A stretch of DNA of 64,000 nucleotides from Ricordea florida (Eukaryota > Cnidaria > Anthozoa > Corallimorpharia > Ricordeidae), in NCBI GenBank assembly GCA_949710005.1, contig OX453276.1:16176449-16240448 (forward strand), written 5' to 3'. The position numbers and the translations under genes were made by a program. Each line of letters begins with the position of its first letter. Position 1 is the stretch's first letter. This document shows positions 44,242-52,413 of the stretch, piece after piece. The notes under the pieces are model-generated. The model made no database searches. It was not told the DNA's origin and saw only the letters and a list, made by a program, of their open reading frames with translations.

Positions 44242-45492
44242 ATGACAACCATATCTGAAAAAATTAACCCAAACAGGGTTCCAAGAGATCCACTAGGTTT
44301 GAAAGATGAATCAATATTGAATAGAATTACACTAAACCCATCATCAGCTAATCCGGGAGAAACAATGTATATAAACATTCCTAAACTTTCTGAAAATTTA
44401 GTGATTGTACCAGGAAGTGTATATCTACTATTTAACTTGACTGTTGATGGTCATGAAGATAACACCCTTGTGAATAATGTAAGTAGTAATCTTGTAACCA
44501 GACTCAGGGTTCTTTTTGGTGGTGAAACACTACAGGATACTCAAAGATACGATCTTTTTCAAACATACCATGACTTATTCTTAACAGATGAAGAACGAGA
44601 GGATAGATTAAAACAGGGTATTTCTTCTAGAAACATGAGGAAGCTCCGGACAAATGCAGGTGATAAAGTAGACACAGATGCAAATGAAGTGGCCCTTGCA
44701 GCAGTACATAACACCAAGTACCATATCCCGCTAAATCATCCTATACTCAAAGATCATGGGGTTTTCTATCCAAAGGCATTAGATCATCAACTAATCTTTG
44801 AGATTACACTAGCTCCAGTTAACGATATTGTTGTCTATTCTGACGCGACCAAGACTCCAACTTATAAAATCACAAACCTTGAGTTGGAATATTCTTGTAT
44901 ATCAAGCGAATACTTAGCTCGTGAGGCACAGGCGGCTTATCAGGTTGGTAAAGGATTCTTGTACGAGAATGTAACTCTACACAAAACTTTCACCATATCC
45001 AGGCCTAATGACGGTGTTATAAATCAACATATTAATCTACCCAGAAGGTCAATTACGGGGATATTATGTTTGTTTATATTACCATACGCGGGAGGGGAAA
45101 AAAATTCTGAGAGGTTTTTAAATCCAGGTTTCACCACAATTAATATTGATGTTAATGGCGTGCCAAACCGTTTTTACTCTAAGGGGATGGTGCCTTCAGA
45201 CTTCTGGGAGTCAATAAAGAAACGCTTCGTTCTTCCAGAAGGTTCCACTAGATGGTCAGTAAAAGAAAAGGATTTTTATAATAACAAGTTTGCCCTGTGG
45301 ATAGATTTGAGAACTAATCCAGATAATGGTATTCATGGGGGTGGTCTAGCCTTAAACAACTCACAAGATGGTATAAGAATAGAAATGAGAAGAAAAGTTG
45401 GTGGGTCTGGTGTTATTACTTGTTATATGTTTGTTGTAGCTGATGCATTAATGGATGTTATGAATTCAGGTTTGCGCTCCATTATGTACTAA
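44242..45492 (+). CDS. mcp: Major capsid protein, double jelly-roll (hexon-like)
   Basis: 416 aa. Soluble, beta-rich, without signal or membrane segment. The N-terminal part (ITLNPSSANPGETMYINIPKL, a GSVYLLFNLTV strand, LVTRLRVLFGGETLQD) and the middle part (INLPRRSITGILCLF) correspond to the two jelly-roll domains of Polinton/adintovirus capsid proteins as I recall them. Position directly before the packaging ATPase is the Polinton order. It should form the trimeric capsomers of an icosahedral shell. Intact frame. The call is by recalled similarity, length and context rather than an invariant motif. Confidence 0.8.
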   Translation: MTTISEKINPNRVPRDPLGLKDESILNRITLNPSSANPGETMYINIPKLSENLVIVPGSVYLLFNLTVDGHEDNTLVNNVSSNLVTRLRVLFGGETLQDTQRYDLFQTYHDLFLTDEEREDRLKQGISSRNMRKLRTNAGDKVDTDANEVALAAVHNTKYHIPLNHPILKDHGVFYPKALDHQLIFEITLAPVNDIVVYSDATKTPTYKITNLELEYSCISSEYLAREAQAAYQVGKGFLYENVTLHKTFTISRPNDGVINQHINLPRRSITGILCLFILPYAGGEKNSERFLNPGFTTINIDVNGVPNRFYSKGMVPSDFWESIKKRFVLPEGSTRWSVKEKDFYNNKFALWIDLRTNPDNGIHGGGLALNNSQDGIRIEMRRKVGGSGVITCYMFVVADALMDVMNSGLRSIMY

Positions 45493-45579
45493 CCGAAGGG
45501 AAGAACCTAAAACCCTCTAGGCCCGCGATCGGGCGGAGCCCTCCCCAGCGAAGCTGGAAGCGACTTAAAACCTTATGTT
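45493..45579. repeat. GC-rich double palindrome between capsid and ATPase genes
   Basis: Two adjacent stems: GCCCG-CGAT-CGGGC (about 45522-45535) and CCAGC-GAA-GCTGG (about 45545-45557), with GGAGCCC between. They stand out in an element of about one-third GC. They could act as a terminator or be a mobile palindromic repeat. Confidence 0.6.
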
Positions 45580-46221
45580 ATGATACAAAAAATCATGGAA
45601 GAATTGCGAGATAAAATTCCTTTTAACTGTATTATAACAGGCCCAACAAATTGTGGAAAGACAAAGTATCTCATTGATCAACTCCGAGGTTCATTCCGAA
45701 AATTGTTTGAATTCATTGTTTTAATATGCCCGACTTATTCTAAAAATAAAACCTATCATAATTTTGCTCGAGGAGATAAAAATTTCTATGTATTATCACC
45801 AGATGCTAGTAATATAGATGAGATTAATGAGTTATTAACTGATTGTCAAACTTTATTCTCTGGAAAAAATACACTAATAATTTTAGATGATTGTGCTGTT
45901 TCGAATGATCTGAAGAAACGATCAAACAAGTTTATAGATTTAGCATTTTCTGGAAGGCATCATGGATTATCAGTTTGGGTTCTCACTCAGCAATTAACAT
46001 CGATAGCAAAACCATTCCGTGAAAATGTAGCTTGCGTTGTTTCATTTCATAATCCCTCGCAGAAAGGTATGAAGATGTTTTTTGAAGATTATGGGGGCGA
46101 TTTAGACCCTGAAACTAGTAAAAAGTTTGTACAACTCCTGAAAACTGAAAAATACTCTAGACTTTGCTTATCTTTACGACATCCATTTAATTGCTATTTG
46201 GAAGTTCCAAACGGAGCGTAG
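45580..46221 (+). CDS. Genome packaging ATPase (FtsK/HerA superfamily, A32-like)
   Basis: 213 aa, intact. Walker A GPTNCGKT at residues 21-28, Walker B LIILDD at 99-104, and VWVLTQQ as the downstream Gln motif. Length and motif spacing fit the packaging ATPases of Polintons, virophages and large DNA viruses, which pump DNA into preformed capsids. Lies 87 bp after the capsid gene. A second in-frame ATG at residue 6 also has a context that could serve as the start. The late box is weak here (CTTAAAAC 16 nt before ATG), so it may be co-transcribed with the capsid gene. Confidence 0.9.
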   Translation: MIQKIMEELRDKIPFNCIITGPTNCGKTKYLIDQLRGSFRKLFEFIVLICPTYSKNKTYHNFARGDKNFYVLSPDASNIDEINELLTDCQTLFSGKNTLIILDDCAVSNDLKKRSNKFIDLAFSGRHHGLSVWVLTQQLTSIAKPFRENVACVVSFHNPSQKGMKMFFEDYGGDLDPETSKKFVQLLKTEKYSRLCLSLRHPFNCYLEVPNGA

Positions 46222-46231
46222 CCTTAAGAGG

Positions 46232-46239
46232 TCTAAAAG
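46232..46239 (+). promoter_or_regulatory. Late-type box TCTAAAAG
   Basis: 36 nt upstream of the ATG at 46268, followed by AATCTTTGTATTATTAG, similar to the tail of the other boxes. Confidence 0.5.
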
Positions 46240-46267
46240 AATCTTTGTATTATTAGAAAATTATAAG

Positions 46268-46801
46268 ATGACAGGTGTAGAAGATTATATCGGCTCTGCT
46301 GATCTGAAGGATATAGAGGAAGAAAAGACTGGGGTAAAAGATAATGATGAACTTGAAATCAGACAAGAATCACTAGCTATTCTAGCAGCTTTTGGAACCA
46401 CAAAAGAATATTTAGGTGTTGATATGAGTCTAGGTGATATAAAAAAATTATCAGTGAAAGATGTTGATAAATATTATAATCGATACCAAGCAGTATTGGG
46501 TAAGAAAATTAATGGTGGGTTAGTAGATTCATCCCTCCAATTAGTTTCTAAAGTTATTTCTTACATGGTTCCTGTGGATGATATAGAAGCTCTTTGTGAT
46601 GATTTGAAGAATGATGCTCTGGTTAATCGTGAACTAACAAACATTGTAGGGCTTTTAGCATTGAAAGCAGGAAGATTGGCAGCACTTGCTAGCGGGTTAT
46701 TTCAGGTTGTTAAACACATTAAATTCAACAAAAATCAACAATTTACAAGTACAACTGAGAATAAAAATCAAGAGATTTCAAATACAACCGAGCAGGTCTG
46801 A
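46268..46801 (+). CDS. Polinton virion-block protein, unknown, 177 aa
   Basis: Acidic N-terminus (GVEDYIGSADLKDIEEEK), helical middle with KKLSVKDVDKYYNRYQAVLGKK, hydrophobic helix VGLLALKAGRLAALASGLFQVV (about 130-152) and a polar tail. No enzymatic motif. Position between ATPase and the membrane-protein genes suggests a structural or assembly role. Frame intact, preceded by a late-type box. Confidence 0.7.
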   Translation: MTGVEDYIGSADLKDIEEEKTGVKDNDELEIRQESLAILAAFGTTKEYLGVDMSLGDIKKLSVKDVDKYYNRYQAVLGKKINGGLVDSSLQLVSKVISYMVPVDDIEALCDDLKNDALVNRELTNIVGLLALKAGRLAALASGLFQVVKHIKFNKNQQFTSTTENKNQEISNTTEQV

Positions 46802-46824
46802 TACTGTTTACTGAGCACAACTGA

Positions 46825-46832
46825 TTTAAAGA
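46825..46832 (+). promoter_or_regulatory. Late-type box TTTAAAGA
   Basis: 35 nt before the ATG at 46860, followed by TTCTTTACTTTGTGAAATAA, parallel to the other virion genes. Confidence 0.5.
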
Positions 46833-46859
46833 TTCTTTACTTTGTGAAATAAAATAATA

Positions 46860-47354
46860 ATGTCTGACCAAACTGAACAAATCGAGCAAAGCCGGAGTGA
46901 AGGAGGAACAGAAGTTGTGGAACAAATTACAATGGATACACCAAAAGAAAAAACTGAAGGTAATGTTTCTAAAAAGAGGGTGAAAGATCCTAAAAAAGTC
47001 GCAGCTGGTAAGAAATTAGCTGAATATAATAAAAAAGCAAAAGAAGCATTAGCTAGGGAGATGAAAAGAGAAGAGACCCTGCGGGCTGCGGAGCAAAAAA
47101 ATAAGAGGGAAGAAAATGAAAATAGAGAAAGTGAGTCTAATAAGGCGTGGCTTCCAGAGCTATCTTTTACAACCGTATTATCAATTGTTGGAATAAGGTT
47201 TACAGCATTTGACATTTTTATGAGATACCGACAAAGCGGATACCAACAAAGTCTAAAGACCAGCAAAGCCGAAAAGGAGGATAATAAAAATAGAATACCT
47301 GCTTGTCCTACAGCATCGCAACCGCTAGATCGACCAAAAATAGGAATGATATGA
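46860..47354 (+). CDS. Polinton virion-block protein with basic coiled coil and one hydrophobic segment
   Basis: 164 aa. Polar N-terminus, then KDPKKVAAGKKLAEYNKKAKEALARE (about 42-67, positively charged helix), a charged coiled coil, and LPELSFTTVLSIVGIRFTAFDIF (about 99-121), a likely membrane segment, followed by a basic tail. I recall the KDPKRVAAGKxLAEYNKKA + LPELSFTTVLSIVG combination from other Polintons, where it is conserved but of unknown function, possibly DNA condensation or an internal capsid membrane. Confidence 0.75.
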   Translation: MSDQTEQIEQSRSEGGTEVVEQITMDTPKEKTEGNVSKKRVKDPKKVAAGKKLAEYNKKAKEALAREMKREETLRAAEQKNKREENENRESESNKAWLPELSFTTVLSIVGIRFTAFDIFMRYRQSGYQQSLKTSKAEKEDNKNRIPACPTASQPLDRPKIGMI

Positions 47355-47387
47355 GGAAAGCTGATTTGCTTCGCGGCCCTAAAGGGG

Positions 47388-47395
47388 TCTAAAGG
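47388..47395 (+). promoter_or_regulatory. Late-type box TCTAAAGG
   Basis: 34 nt before the ATG at 47422, followed by TTTCTTTCTGATGTAGTAAA, almost the same as at 48383. A GC-rich palindromic stretch (GCTTCGCGGCCC) precedes it. Confidence 0.55.
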
Positions 47396-47421
47396 TTTCT
47401 TTCTGATGTAGTAAAAAAATT

Positions 47422-47640
47422 ATGTCAACTGAAAACAAACTTGTGAAAACTGTTACTGATTCAGCAGTTCTTATTGGGTTAGCAGCTGGAGTTGGATATG
47501 TAGCTAAAAAAGCAATGAGAGAATCATTTATGAACGATCCATCCTCAAGTATTACAAATTATGCAAAATGGGTGGTTGTATTGTCAGGTAGTATGTACCT
47601 AAAAACATATTTAGAGGATCAAAATATTTTACCAAAATAA
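47422..47640 (+). CDS. Small Polinton membrane protein, 72 aa
   Basis: Two hydrophobic segments: SAVLIGLAAGVGYVA (about 14-28) and AKWVVVLSGSMYL (about 48-60), with conserved NDPSSSITNYAKW between and LEDQNILP at the end. This matches a small membrane protein I recall as common in Polintons next to the following gene. Probably a virion or assembly membrane protein. Confidence 0.75.
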   Translation: MSTENKLVKTVTDSAVLIGLAAGVGYVAKKAMRESFMNDPSSSITNYAKWVVVLSGSMYLKTYLEDQNILPK

Positions 47641-47646
47641 TTAAAA

Positions 47647-48075
47647 ATGGCAACAATAGCAATGATGTTAGGTGGGGCTGTATTAAATGCAACTGCCTTT
47701 GTTGGCGGTTCATATCTTGCAAAATATCTATCTGGTGACGGTGGCTCCGCCGCTACAGAAAAAATACGACACGATAAAGCATTAGAAAAATATCAAAAAG
47801 ATTATGCTACATATCAGGAAAATAGACAGAAACTAATTGATTGGGAAATGAAGAAAAAAGATGAAAAATATCAAGCATCAAAAGATCTTTCAAAAACAGA
47901 TGAAGCTTTAGAATTTTATTCCGCTTCGCGGGGAGGGCTACGCCCGAATGCCCAAATGCACGAACCAAAGTTTTCAGATTATTATAGACCAAGTGACAAT
48001 CAAAAGATGGGTGAAATGGCATATGTAGGCGGTGGAATGTTGGCATTAGGTTATGCAGCAAGTAAATTCTTTTAA
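47647..48075 (+). CDS. Polinton membrane-anchored coiled-coil protein, 142 aa
   Basis: N-terminal hydrophobic segment (GGAVLNATAFVGGSYLAKYL), charged coiled coil (RHDKALEKYQKDYATYQENRQKLIDWEMKKK), the conserved PKFSDYYRPSDNQ and a C-terminal hydrophobic segment (GGGMLALGYAASKF). Starts 6 bp after the previous stop without its own late box, so the pair is likely on one transcript. A TTCG palindrome is inserted in frame at about 47918-47950 (residues ~92-101, SASRGGLRPN). Confidence 0.75.
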   Translation: MATIAMMLGGAVLNATAFVGGSYLAKYLSGDGGSAATEKIRHDKALEKYQKDYATYQENRQKLIDWEMKKKDEKYQASKDLSKTDEALEFYSASRGGLRPNAQMHEPKFSDYYRPSDNQKMGEMAYVGGGMLALGYAASKFF

Positions 48076-48111
48076 AATTATAAAAACATTAATTGTTTTA
48101 TAATTAAATGA
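48076..48111. other. Short AT-rich gap between convergent genes
   Basis: AT-rich sequence with a short imperfect palindrome (AATTGTTTTATAATTAA). It could hold polyadenylation signals for both strands. Confidence 0.25.
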
Positions 48112-48332
48112 TTATTTAACAAGTACAAGACCATCTAACATAATTTTTATTAATTTTCTTTTTTTATCATCATTTATAATTAATTTAAGTAATTCTTTTT
48201 GATCTTCATCTTTTAAATTAGAAGTTAGATTTTTTAAAAAAATACAAGGTTATTTTCTGTAATTATTCCTTCATTAAACATTTTTCTTATGTTATTAAAA
48301 CTAATATGTTCAGTAATATCTTTTATTTCCAT
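48112..48332 (-). pseudogene. Small helical ORF, broken by one base in a T7 run
   Basis: Minus strand from ATG 48332 (MEIKDITEHISFNNIRKMFN), preceded by the GATTTAAA box of the early-type genes. A stop follows a T7 run near 48240; the -1 frame then remains open, with lysine-rich helical sequence, to a stop at 48112. Either a decayed gene or programmed -1 frameshifting. No known domain. Confidence 0.45.
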
Positions 48333-48382
48333 TTTTTATATTTTATTTTTTATTTAAATCATTTACAAACATAACTTTTAGG

Positions 48383-48390
48383 TCTAAAGA
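48383..48390 (+). promoter_or_regulatory. Late-type box TCTAAAGA
   Basis: 32 nt before the ATG at 48415 with the fullest tail (TTTCTTACTGATGAGTAAAA). Taken here as the reference for the motif. Confidence 0.6.
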
Positions 48391-48414
48391 TTTCTTACTG
48401 ATGAGTAAAAAATC

Positions 48415-49740
48415 ATGGCAGAAGGAGGAGATATACAAAAAGACCCCATTGGATTGGGGGAAGAAGATGATCCAGATGATTATGATGATTCTGATCCAAT
48501 ACTTGGTAGAAAACCATCAAAAATACCCGTTCGAGTAACATCTACAACTAGAGGTGAAAGGAATTATGAGAAGGAGGGTGCCATATCCAAATCTACAACC
48601 TTTGAAAAAGATTATTTTGGTTATGATGAATATAAAAATGAAGAAATAAAGCTGGCTGGATGGAAAAACCCGACTGAAGCTAGGAACATTAGTGATTCTT
48701 TAAGAAAAAGAGATGAGAAATATGAGAAGTATGAAAAAAGGATTATGGCTGGAGGAAGACTTAAAAATTATTTTCCAGATTACAATCCAAAGGATAGTTC
48801 ATTTAATCCAATATTAAAAGATGATGGGAGTATATGGGGGCAATTAACTTATAGGTCGGATAATAAACCCCATTTAATTATTCAAAGCAATGGTGGTTAT
48901 TCAGATAGTTTAGATTCACTTCCAAAAGGAATAAAAAAATCGCTTGGTATAGATGCACTAACACAAATAAACAGAAATTTAGAATTTTCAGATAAATTAA
49001 AAGAATCTAATGAAAAATATAAGGAATTAGAAAAAAGATTAACTAGTTTGATTTCAGTTTTAGATTCAAATAAAGTTGAAATTGATATATATAAAGAAAG
49101 AGAAAAAGAACTACGCCAATTCATTGAGAGACTGCAGGTAGAAAAAGCTGAAAATAAAAGTCTTTTTGATGCAACTGGTAAACAGAATATAGAATTAAAA
49201 ATACAAGCTGAAAAACTTTTGGGTGAAACAAAATTATACAAGGAAGAAATAGACAAATATAAGAAGGATAAATCAAATAAAACAATTTTGGAACTTAGTA
49301 ATGAACGATTAAAATCTGAGATTGAAAAAACAAGAGAATTAATGATAAGAAATATAATCTCAAATGAAGAACAAATATCAGATATTGAGAGTAAAAATGA
49401 AGAAATACTTAAAAATCTACCATTACGAGAGCGCGTGAAGCGCATCTTCAAAAAGTATGGTTTTACAGTATTTGCGGTTGTAAGTGCTGTAGGTGTGGTT
49501 ATTGGTGCTATAGTTTCTAATCTTTCTAATGGAATAAAAAAATTAGGTAAAGGTGTTGGTAATGGTTTGAAAGCTATAGGTAAAAAACTAGGTGAAATAT
49601 TACCAGGGATAGTTGGAGCGATTGTAAGCTTTCTTTTCAAAACGGCGGGAGAGGTTATTGGGTTTTTAGGAAAGAACGCTTGGTTGTTGATAATGGCTGT
49701 GGTTCTATATTTTGTGGAAAGTGTAAAGAAGAGAAAGTAA
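48415..49740 (+). CDS. Large coiled-coil protein with C-terminal membrane region
   Basis: 441 aa. Acidic start, a middle part with FNPILKDDGSIWGQLTYRSD and LPKGIKKSLGIDALTQINRN, a long coiled coil (about 180-340, rich in K/E/L), basic LRERVKRIFKKYG, then glycine-rich hydrophobic segments (FAVVSAVGVVIGAIVSNL, LPGIVGAIVSFLF, FLGKNAWLLIMAVVLYFV) and a KKRK end. Similar proteins recur in Polintons by my recollection. It resembles viral fibre or fusion-type membrane proteins in architecture, but no function is established. Frame intact. Confidence 0.7.
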   Translation: MAEGGDIQKDPIGLGEEDDPDDYDDSDPILGRKPSKIPVRVTSTTRGERNYEKEGAISKSTTFEKDYFGYDEYKNEEIKLAGWKNPTEARNISDSLRKRDEKYEKYEKRIMAGGRLKNYFPDYNPKDSSFNPILKDDGSIWGQLTYRSDNKPHLIIQSNGGYSDSLDSLPKGIKKSLGIDALTQINRNLEFSDKLKESNEKYKELEKRLTSLISVLDSNKVEIDIYKEREKELRQFIERLQVEKAENKSLFDATGKQNIELKIQAEKLLGETKLYKEEIDKYKKDKSNKTILELSNERLKSEIEKTRELMIRNIISNEEQISDIESKNEEILKNLPLRERVKRIFKKYGFTVFAVVSAVGVVIGAIVSNLSNGIKKLGKGVGNGLKAIGKKLGEILPGIVGAIVSFLFKTAGEVIGFLGKNAWLLIMAVVLYFVESVKKRK

Positions 49741-49745
49741 GTAGA

Positions 49746-49753
49746 TCTAAAGA
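49746..49753 (+). promoter_or_regulatory. Late-type box TCTAAAGA
   Basis: 34 nt before the ATG at 49780, followed by TATCGTGTTGATCAGTAAAA, a variant of the reference tail. Confidence 0.55.
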
Positions 49754-49779
49754 TATCGTGTTGATCAGTAAAATACAAT

Positions 49780-50436
49780 ATGGATGACTACAATAGAATT
49801 TACGGAGTATCCAGTCCCGAGCAAAGCGGAAGCTCGATTTATCCTCAACTACCTAATAATGCCAATCAAGCAGTTAATTTCAGACTACAAAAATCGAGTG
49901 AAGTATTACAAAATCTTGAGAAAGAAATTAAACATTATGAAGATGTTAGGAAAAAATACAATAGAGCAAGAGGTATATTTACAAAAATCAGTGTTTGTAG
50001 TGGGGTGTTTTCAGTTATTCTATCTGCAAGTGGACTTGGAACTTCCCTTACTGGTTTTGGTGCTGTTGTTGGTATACCATTAGGAGCTGTGGGAGGTATT
50101 TGTGGAGGAATATCGGTTGGATTCGGTGCAGCTTCTAAACGACTTTCTCATAAAGTTAGTAAACATGAACAGACAGTTTCTCTAGCAAAAGCAAAAGTAA
50201 ACACCATTCACGGTTTGGTTTCAAAGGCTCTAAAAGATAACGCTATATCAGACCAAGAATTTTCTCTAATTTTATCGGAGGTGGATAAGTTTGAAAAACT
50301 AAAACTAGAAATCCGCCAAAAAACCAGGAAAGATACAGAAAAAAACTTAAATATGAATCAGATAAGAACAGAGGTTCGAGAGGAAATATTAAAGGAACTG
50401 ATCGAAGTGAGGGGAAGAACCGATCGAGAACACTGA
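49780..50436 (+). CDS. Polinton protein with glycine-rich hydrophobic core between two helices
   Basis: 218 aa. Helical part (LEKEIKHYEDVRKKYNRARGIFTKIS, about 45-72), a long small-residue hydrophobic stretch (SVILSASGLGTSLTGFGAVVGIPLGAVGGICGG, about 78-110), then LSHKVSKHEQTVSLAKAK and KALKDNAISDQEFSLILSEVDKFEKLK. I recall this arrangement from a common Polinton-derived gene in fish and cnidarian genomes. The glycine-rich core could insert into membranes. A second, shorter frame overlapping at 49784 is a shadow. Confidence 0.75.
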   Translation: MDDYNRIYGVSSPEQSGSSIYPQLPNNANQAVNFRLQKSSEVLQNLEKEIKHYEDVRKKYNRARGIFTKISVCSGVFSVILSASGLGTSLTGFGAVVGIPLGAVGGICGGISVGFGAASKRLSHKVSKHEQTVSLAKAKVNTIHGLVSKALKDNAISDQEFSLILSEVDKFEKLKLEIRQKTRKDTEKNLNMNQIRTEVREEILKELIEVRGRTDREH

Positions 50437-50567
50437 AAATTTCATATGAGAGAACTGATGTGGGATGTAATTTTTTTGCTGGTGTTAGAAAAGAAATGTT
50501 TTAAAGACTTTACATCTTATTCTAGGTCTAAAGACCTGAGCGAAGCGAAGTAAACACGCGGAATAAA
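50437..50567 (+). promoter_or_regulatory. Late-type box TCTAAAGA with palindromic spacer
   Basis: Box at 50527-50534, 41 nt before the ATG at 50568, the longest spacing of the set. The extra length is a GC-rich CTGAGCGAAGCGAAG stretch, as if a palindromic repeat had been inserted between box and start. Confidence 0.5.
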
Positions 50568-52166
50568 ATGTCATTATACAATGATTTCAGAAATATGTAT
50601 CCAAAGGCTGATCACAGTCAATTTATATTTGTGTCTGATCCATATGGGGGTTACATTAAGTGGAAAGTTGATGGAACAACAATAATGACAAATGATGATC
50701 CTACTGGAAAAACATGGACTGATGACATATCACCTAATATTAAAAGGCTTTTATGGAAAGATTTGGGTTTGAATGACGAAGAATTTAGTTCATCCCTTCG
50801 GGGGCGCTCCGCGTCTTTCCCAAAGAGTTTAACATTGACTAATCGAACTTATCCAATACCGTCTGTTAATTTTGATGACTTTTCAACTGATATAACAAAA
50901 ATGCTAACCTATCTGGATATATATGTGTCAAATACGAAGAAATTCACAGCAAAAATGAGAAACATATTTACATCACAAGTTGTTACTTTCAAATTTGGTA
51001 AACAGAGTAGAAAATGGTTGAACGCCCCTGATATGAATTATTGGCCACAACAACTTAACTTTGCAGTTTGGTGTGCAACATCTGGTTGTGGTATAAGCCC
51101 TTTCGAGAGTCTAAATTATCCTAAAGTAATTAGTAGTTTTATAAAGTTTCATGTGTATTTCACAATAAGGCGAATACTGTATGAATTAAGCCTTCCTTTA
51201 CCTGATGAGCAACCTTTTGTGATAAATAATAATCCATATAGTAAAGTTGCATATCAACGATTGTGCGCTGAATTTGGAATTGCCAATAATTCCGATTTTA
51301 GATGGAAAGGGGGTAGAAACGGCGGATTGGGAGATATATTTCTTGATTATGGTGCAGGATATCATGGGAAAGGGGGGGGATATCAAAATGTACATATTAT
51401 AAGGAATTATGATAAAGAAGCAGATCAATGGCCTGGTGAAGGTGGTAAATTTCCTGATGAAGGAGGTAAGAAAGAAAAGGGTAATCTCATTTCATTTATC
51501 CGTAACGATGACTTTGCTGATTTCAAATATGCTTGGTTTATCCCAACAAGCGGACATGGTCTCACTAAAGCTGGACTTGGTAGATTGAATCGATCCGCTG
51601 AAGCTTTTGTCTACTGTATATTGGGCGCACAAGTCAACACTAGAAACTCGATTTATGGTAATGGCGGTGGAGCGATTGAGACACAACAAGAATTCTTGGC
51701 TTTATTTGAAAGTAGTGTGATTGAGAATGACATTTCTAGTTCTATCCAAAGATATCAATTAGCTGTACAAGAAGCGAAATTACGGCTTGATTTAGCTGTT
51801 GCTCCTGGTGTGTGGTTGATGCCGAGTAATATGATAATCAACACTGAGAGCGTGACTGGTTTTAATAACAAACTTATGAAAGCGAGTAATGGTATGAATT
51901 TTGGTGTGAATAATTCCCTAAACACTGAAACAAAACAGGTTGGAATAAGTCATAACTTAGGATCTTCAAAGTTAAAGTTACCTCATATTCTCCTTGGAGG
52001 AAAAACTGAAACGAATAAAACCCCACAGGAACTAAAATCCTCAACGAAAACAGACTCGATGAAACAGGGAAATAACCCCGCCGATATTGACACAACACAA
52101 CATGAAAAGAATATATTAGCATTTATAATTGTCGCTGGTGGTTTAGCGTGGTATCTATTTCGGTAG
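50568..52166 (+). CDS. Large Polinton virion-type protein, C-terminally membrane-anchored (PY-like?)
   Basis: 532 aa. Begins MSLYNDFRNMYPKADHSQFIF..., with DPTGKTWTDDISPNIKRLLWKDLG, a W/Y-rich middle (WPQQLNFAVWCATSGCGI), glycine-rich loop region (about 248-300) and a single hydrophobic C-terminal helix (ILAFIIVAGGLAWYLF). An in-frame TTCG palindrome lies at about 50793-50818 (residues ~77-86, LRGRSASFPK). Length and tail anchor fit a large structural or entry-associated protein such as Polinton PY; homology could not be tested and no enzymatic motif is seen. Confidence 0.6.
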   Translation: MSLYNDFRNMYPKADHSQFIFVSDPYGGYIKWKVDGTTIMTNDDPTGKTWTDDISPNIKRLLWKDLGLNDEEFSSSLRGRSASFPKSLTLTNRTYPIPSVNFDDFSTDITKMLTYLDIYVSNTKKFTAKMRNIFTSQVVTFKFGKQSRKWLNAPDMNYWPQQLNFAVWCATSGCGISPFESLNYPKVISSFIKFHVYFTIRRILYELSLPLPDEQPFVINNNPYSKVAYQRLCAEFGIANNSDFRWKGGRNGGLGDIFLDYGAGYHGKGGGYQNVHIIRNYDKEADQWPGEGGKFPDEGGKKEKGNLISFIRNDDFADFKYAWFIPTSGHGLTKAGLGRLNRSAEAFVYCILGAQVNTRNSIYGNGGGAIETQQEFLALFESSVIENDISSSIQRYQLAVQEAKLRLDLAVAPGVWLMPSNMIINTESVTGFNNKLMKASNGMNFGVNNSLNTETKQVGISHNLGSSKLKLPHILLGGKTETNKTPQELKSSTKTDSMKQGNNPADIDTTQHEKNILAFIIVAGGLAWYLFR

Positions 52167-52385
52167 TTCATGAGTATTTCACGTGATTATCATTGTTTGT
52201 AAATTAGTGTTCACGTGTAGAACAATAGATTGCATACTTTTACGACATAGCAACAAGCAAAACGTAAAGTGGTTTTGAAATTGAAAAGTAGATTTTATGT
52301 TTACTTTTAAAAGGCTGGTTTCTAACGTCGCTCAGGAATGTGATTACGTCAATGTAAATTTAAAGATGAATATGTTGTAATCAGA
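52167..52385. other. Longest intergenic gap within the virion block
   Basis: 219 bp, somewhat less AT-rich, containing CACGTGATT and CACGTGTAG repeats about 40 bp apart. It could be a regulatory or terminator region; no frame is supported. Confidence 0.3.
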
Positions 52386-52393
52386 TCTAAAGA
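52386..52393 (+). promoter_or_regulatory. Late-type box TCTAAAGA
   Basis: 28 nt before the ATG at 52414, followed by a CAGC-TTC-GCTG palindrome in place of the usual tail. Confidence 0.5.
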
Positions 52394-52413
52394 CCAGCTT
52401 CGCTGAAAACAAA

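Noticed and set aside
46268-46801. Candidate Polinton maturation protease
   Set aside because: Position would suit, but no His-Asp/Glu-Cys arrangement is present and the protein is helical with a hydrophobic segment.
48897-49778. 293-codon minus-strand ORF over the coiled-coil gene
   Set aside because: Antisense shadow of an AT-rich coiled-coil gene: serine/phenylalanine-rich, no promoter box, no motif.
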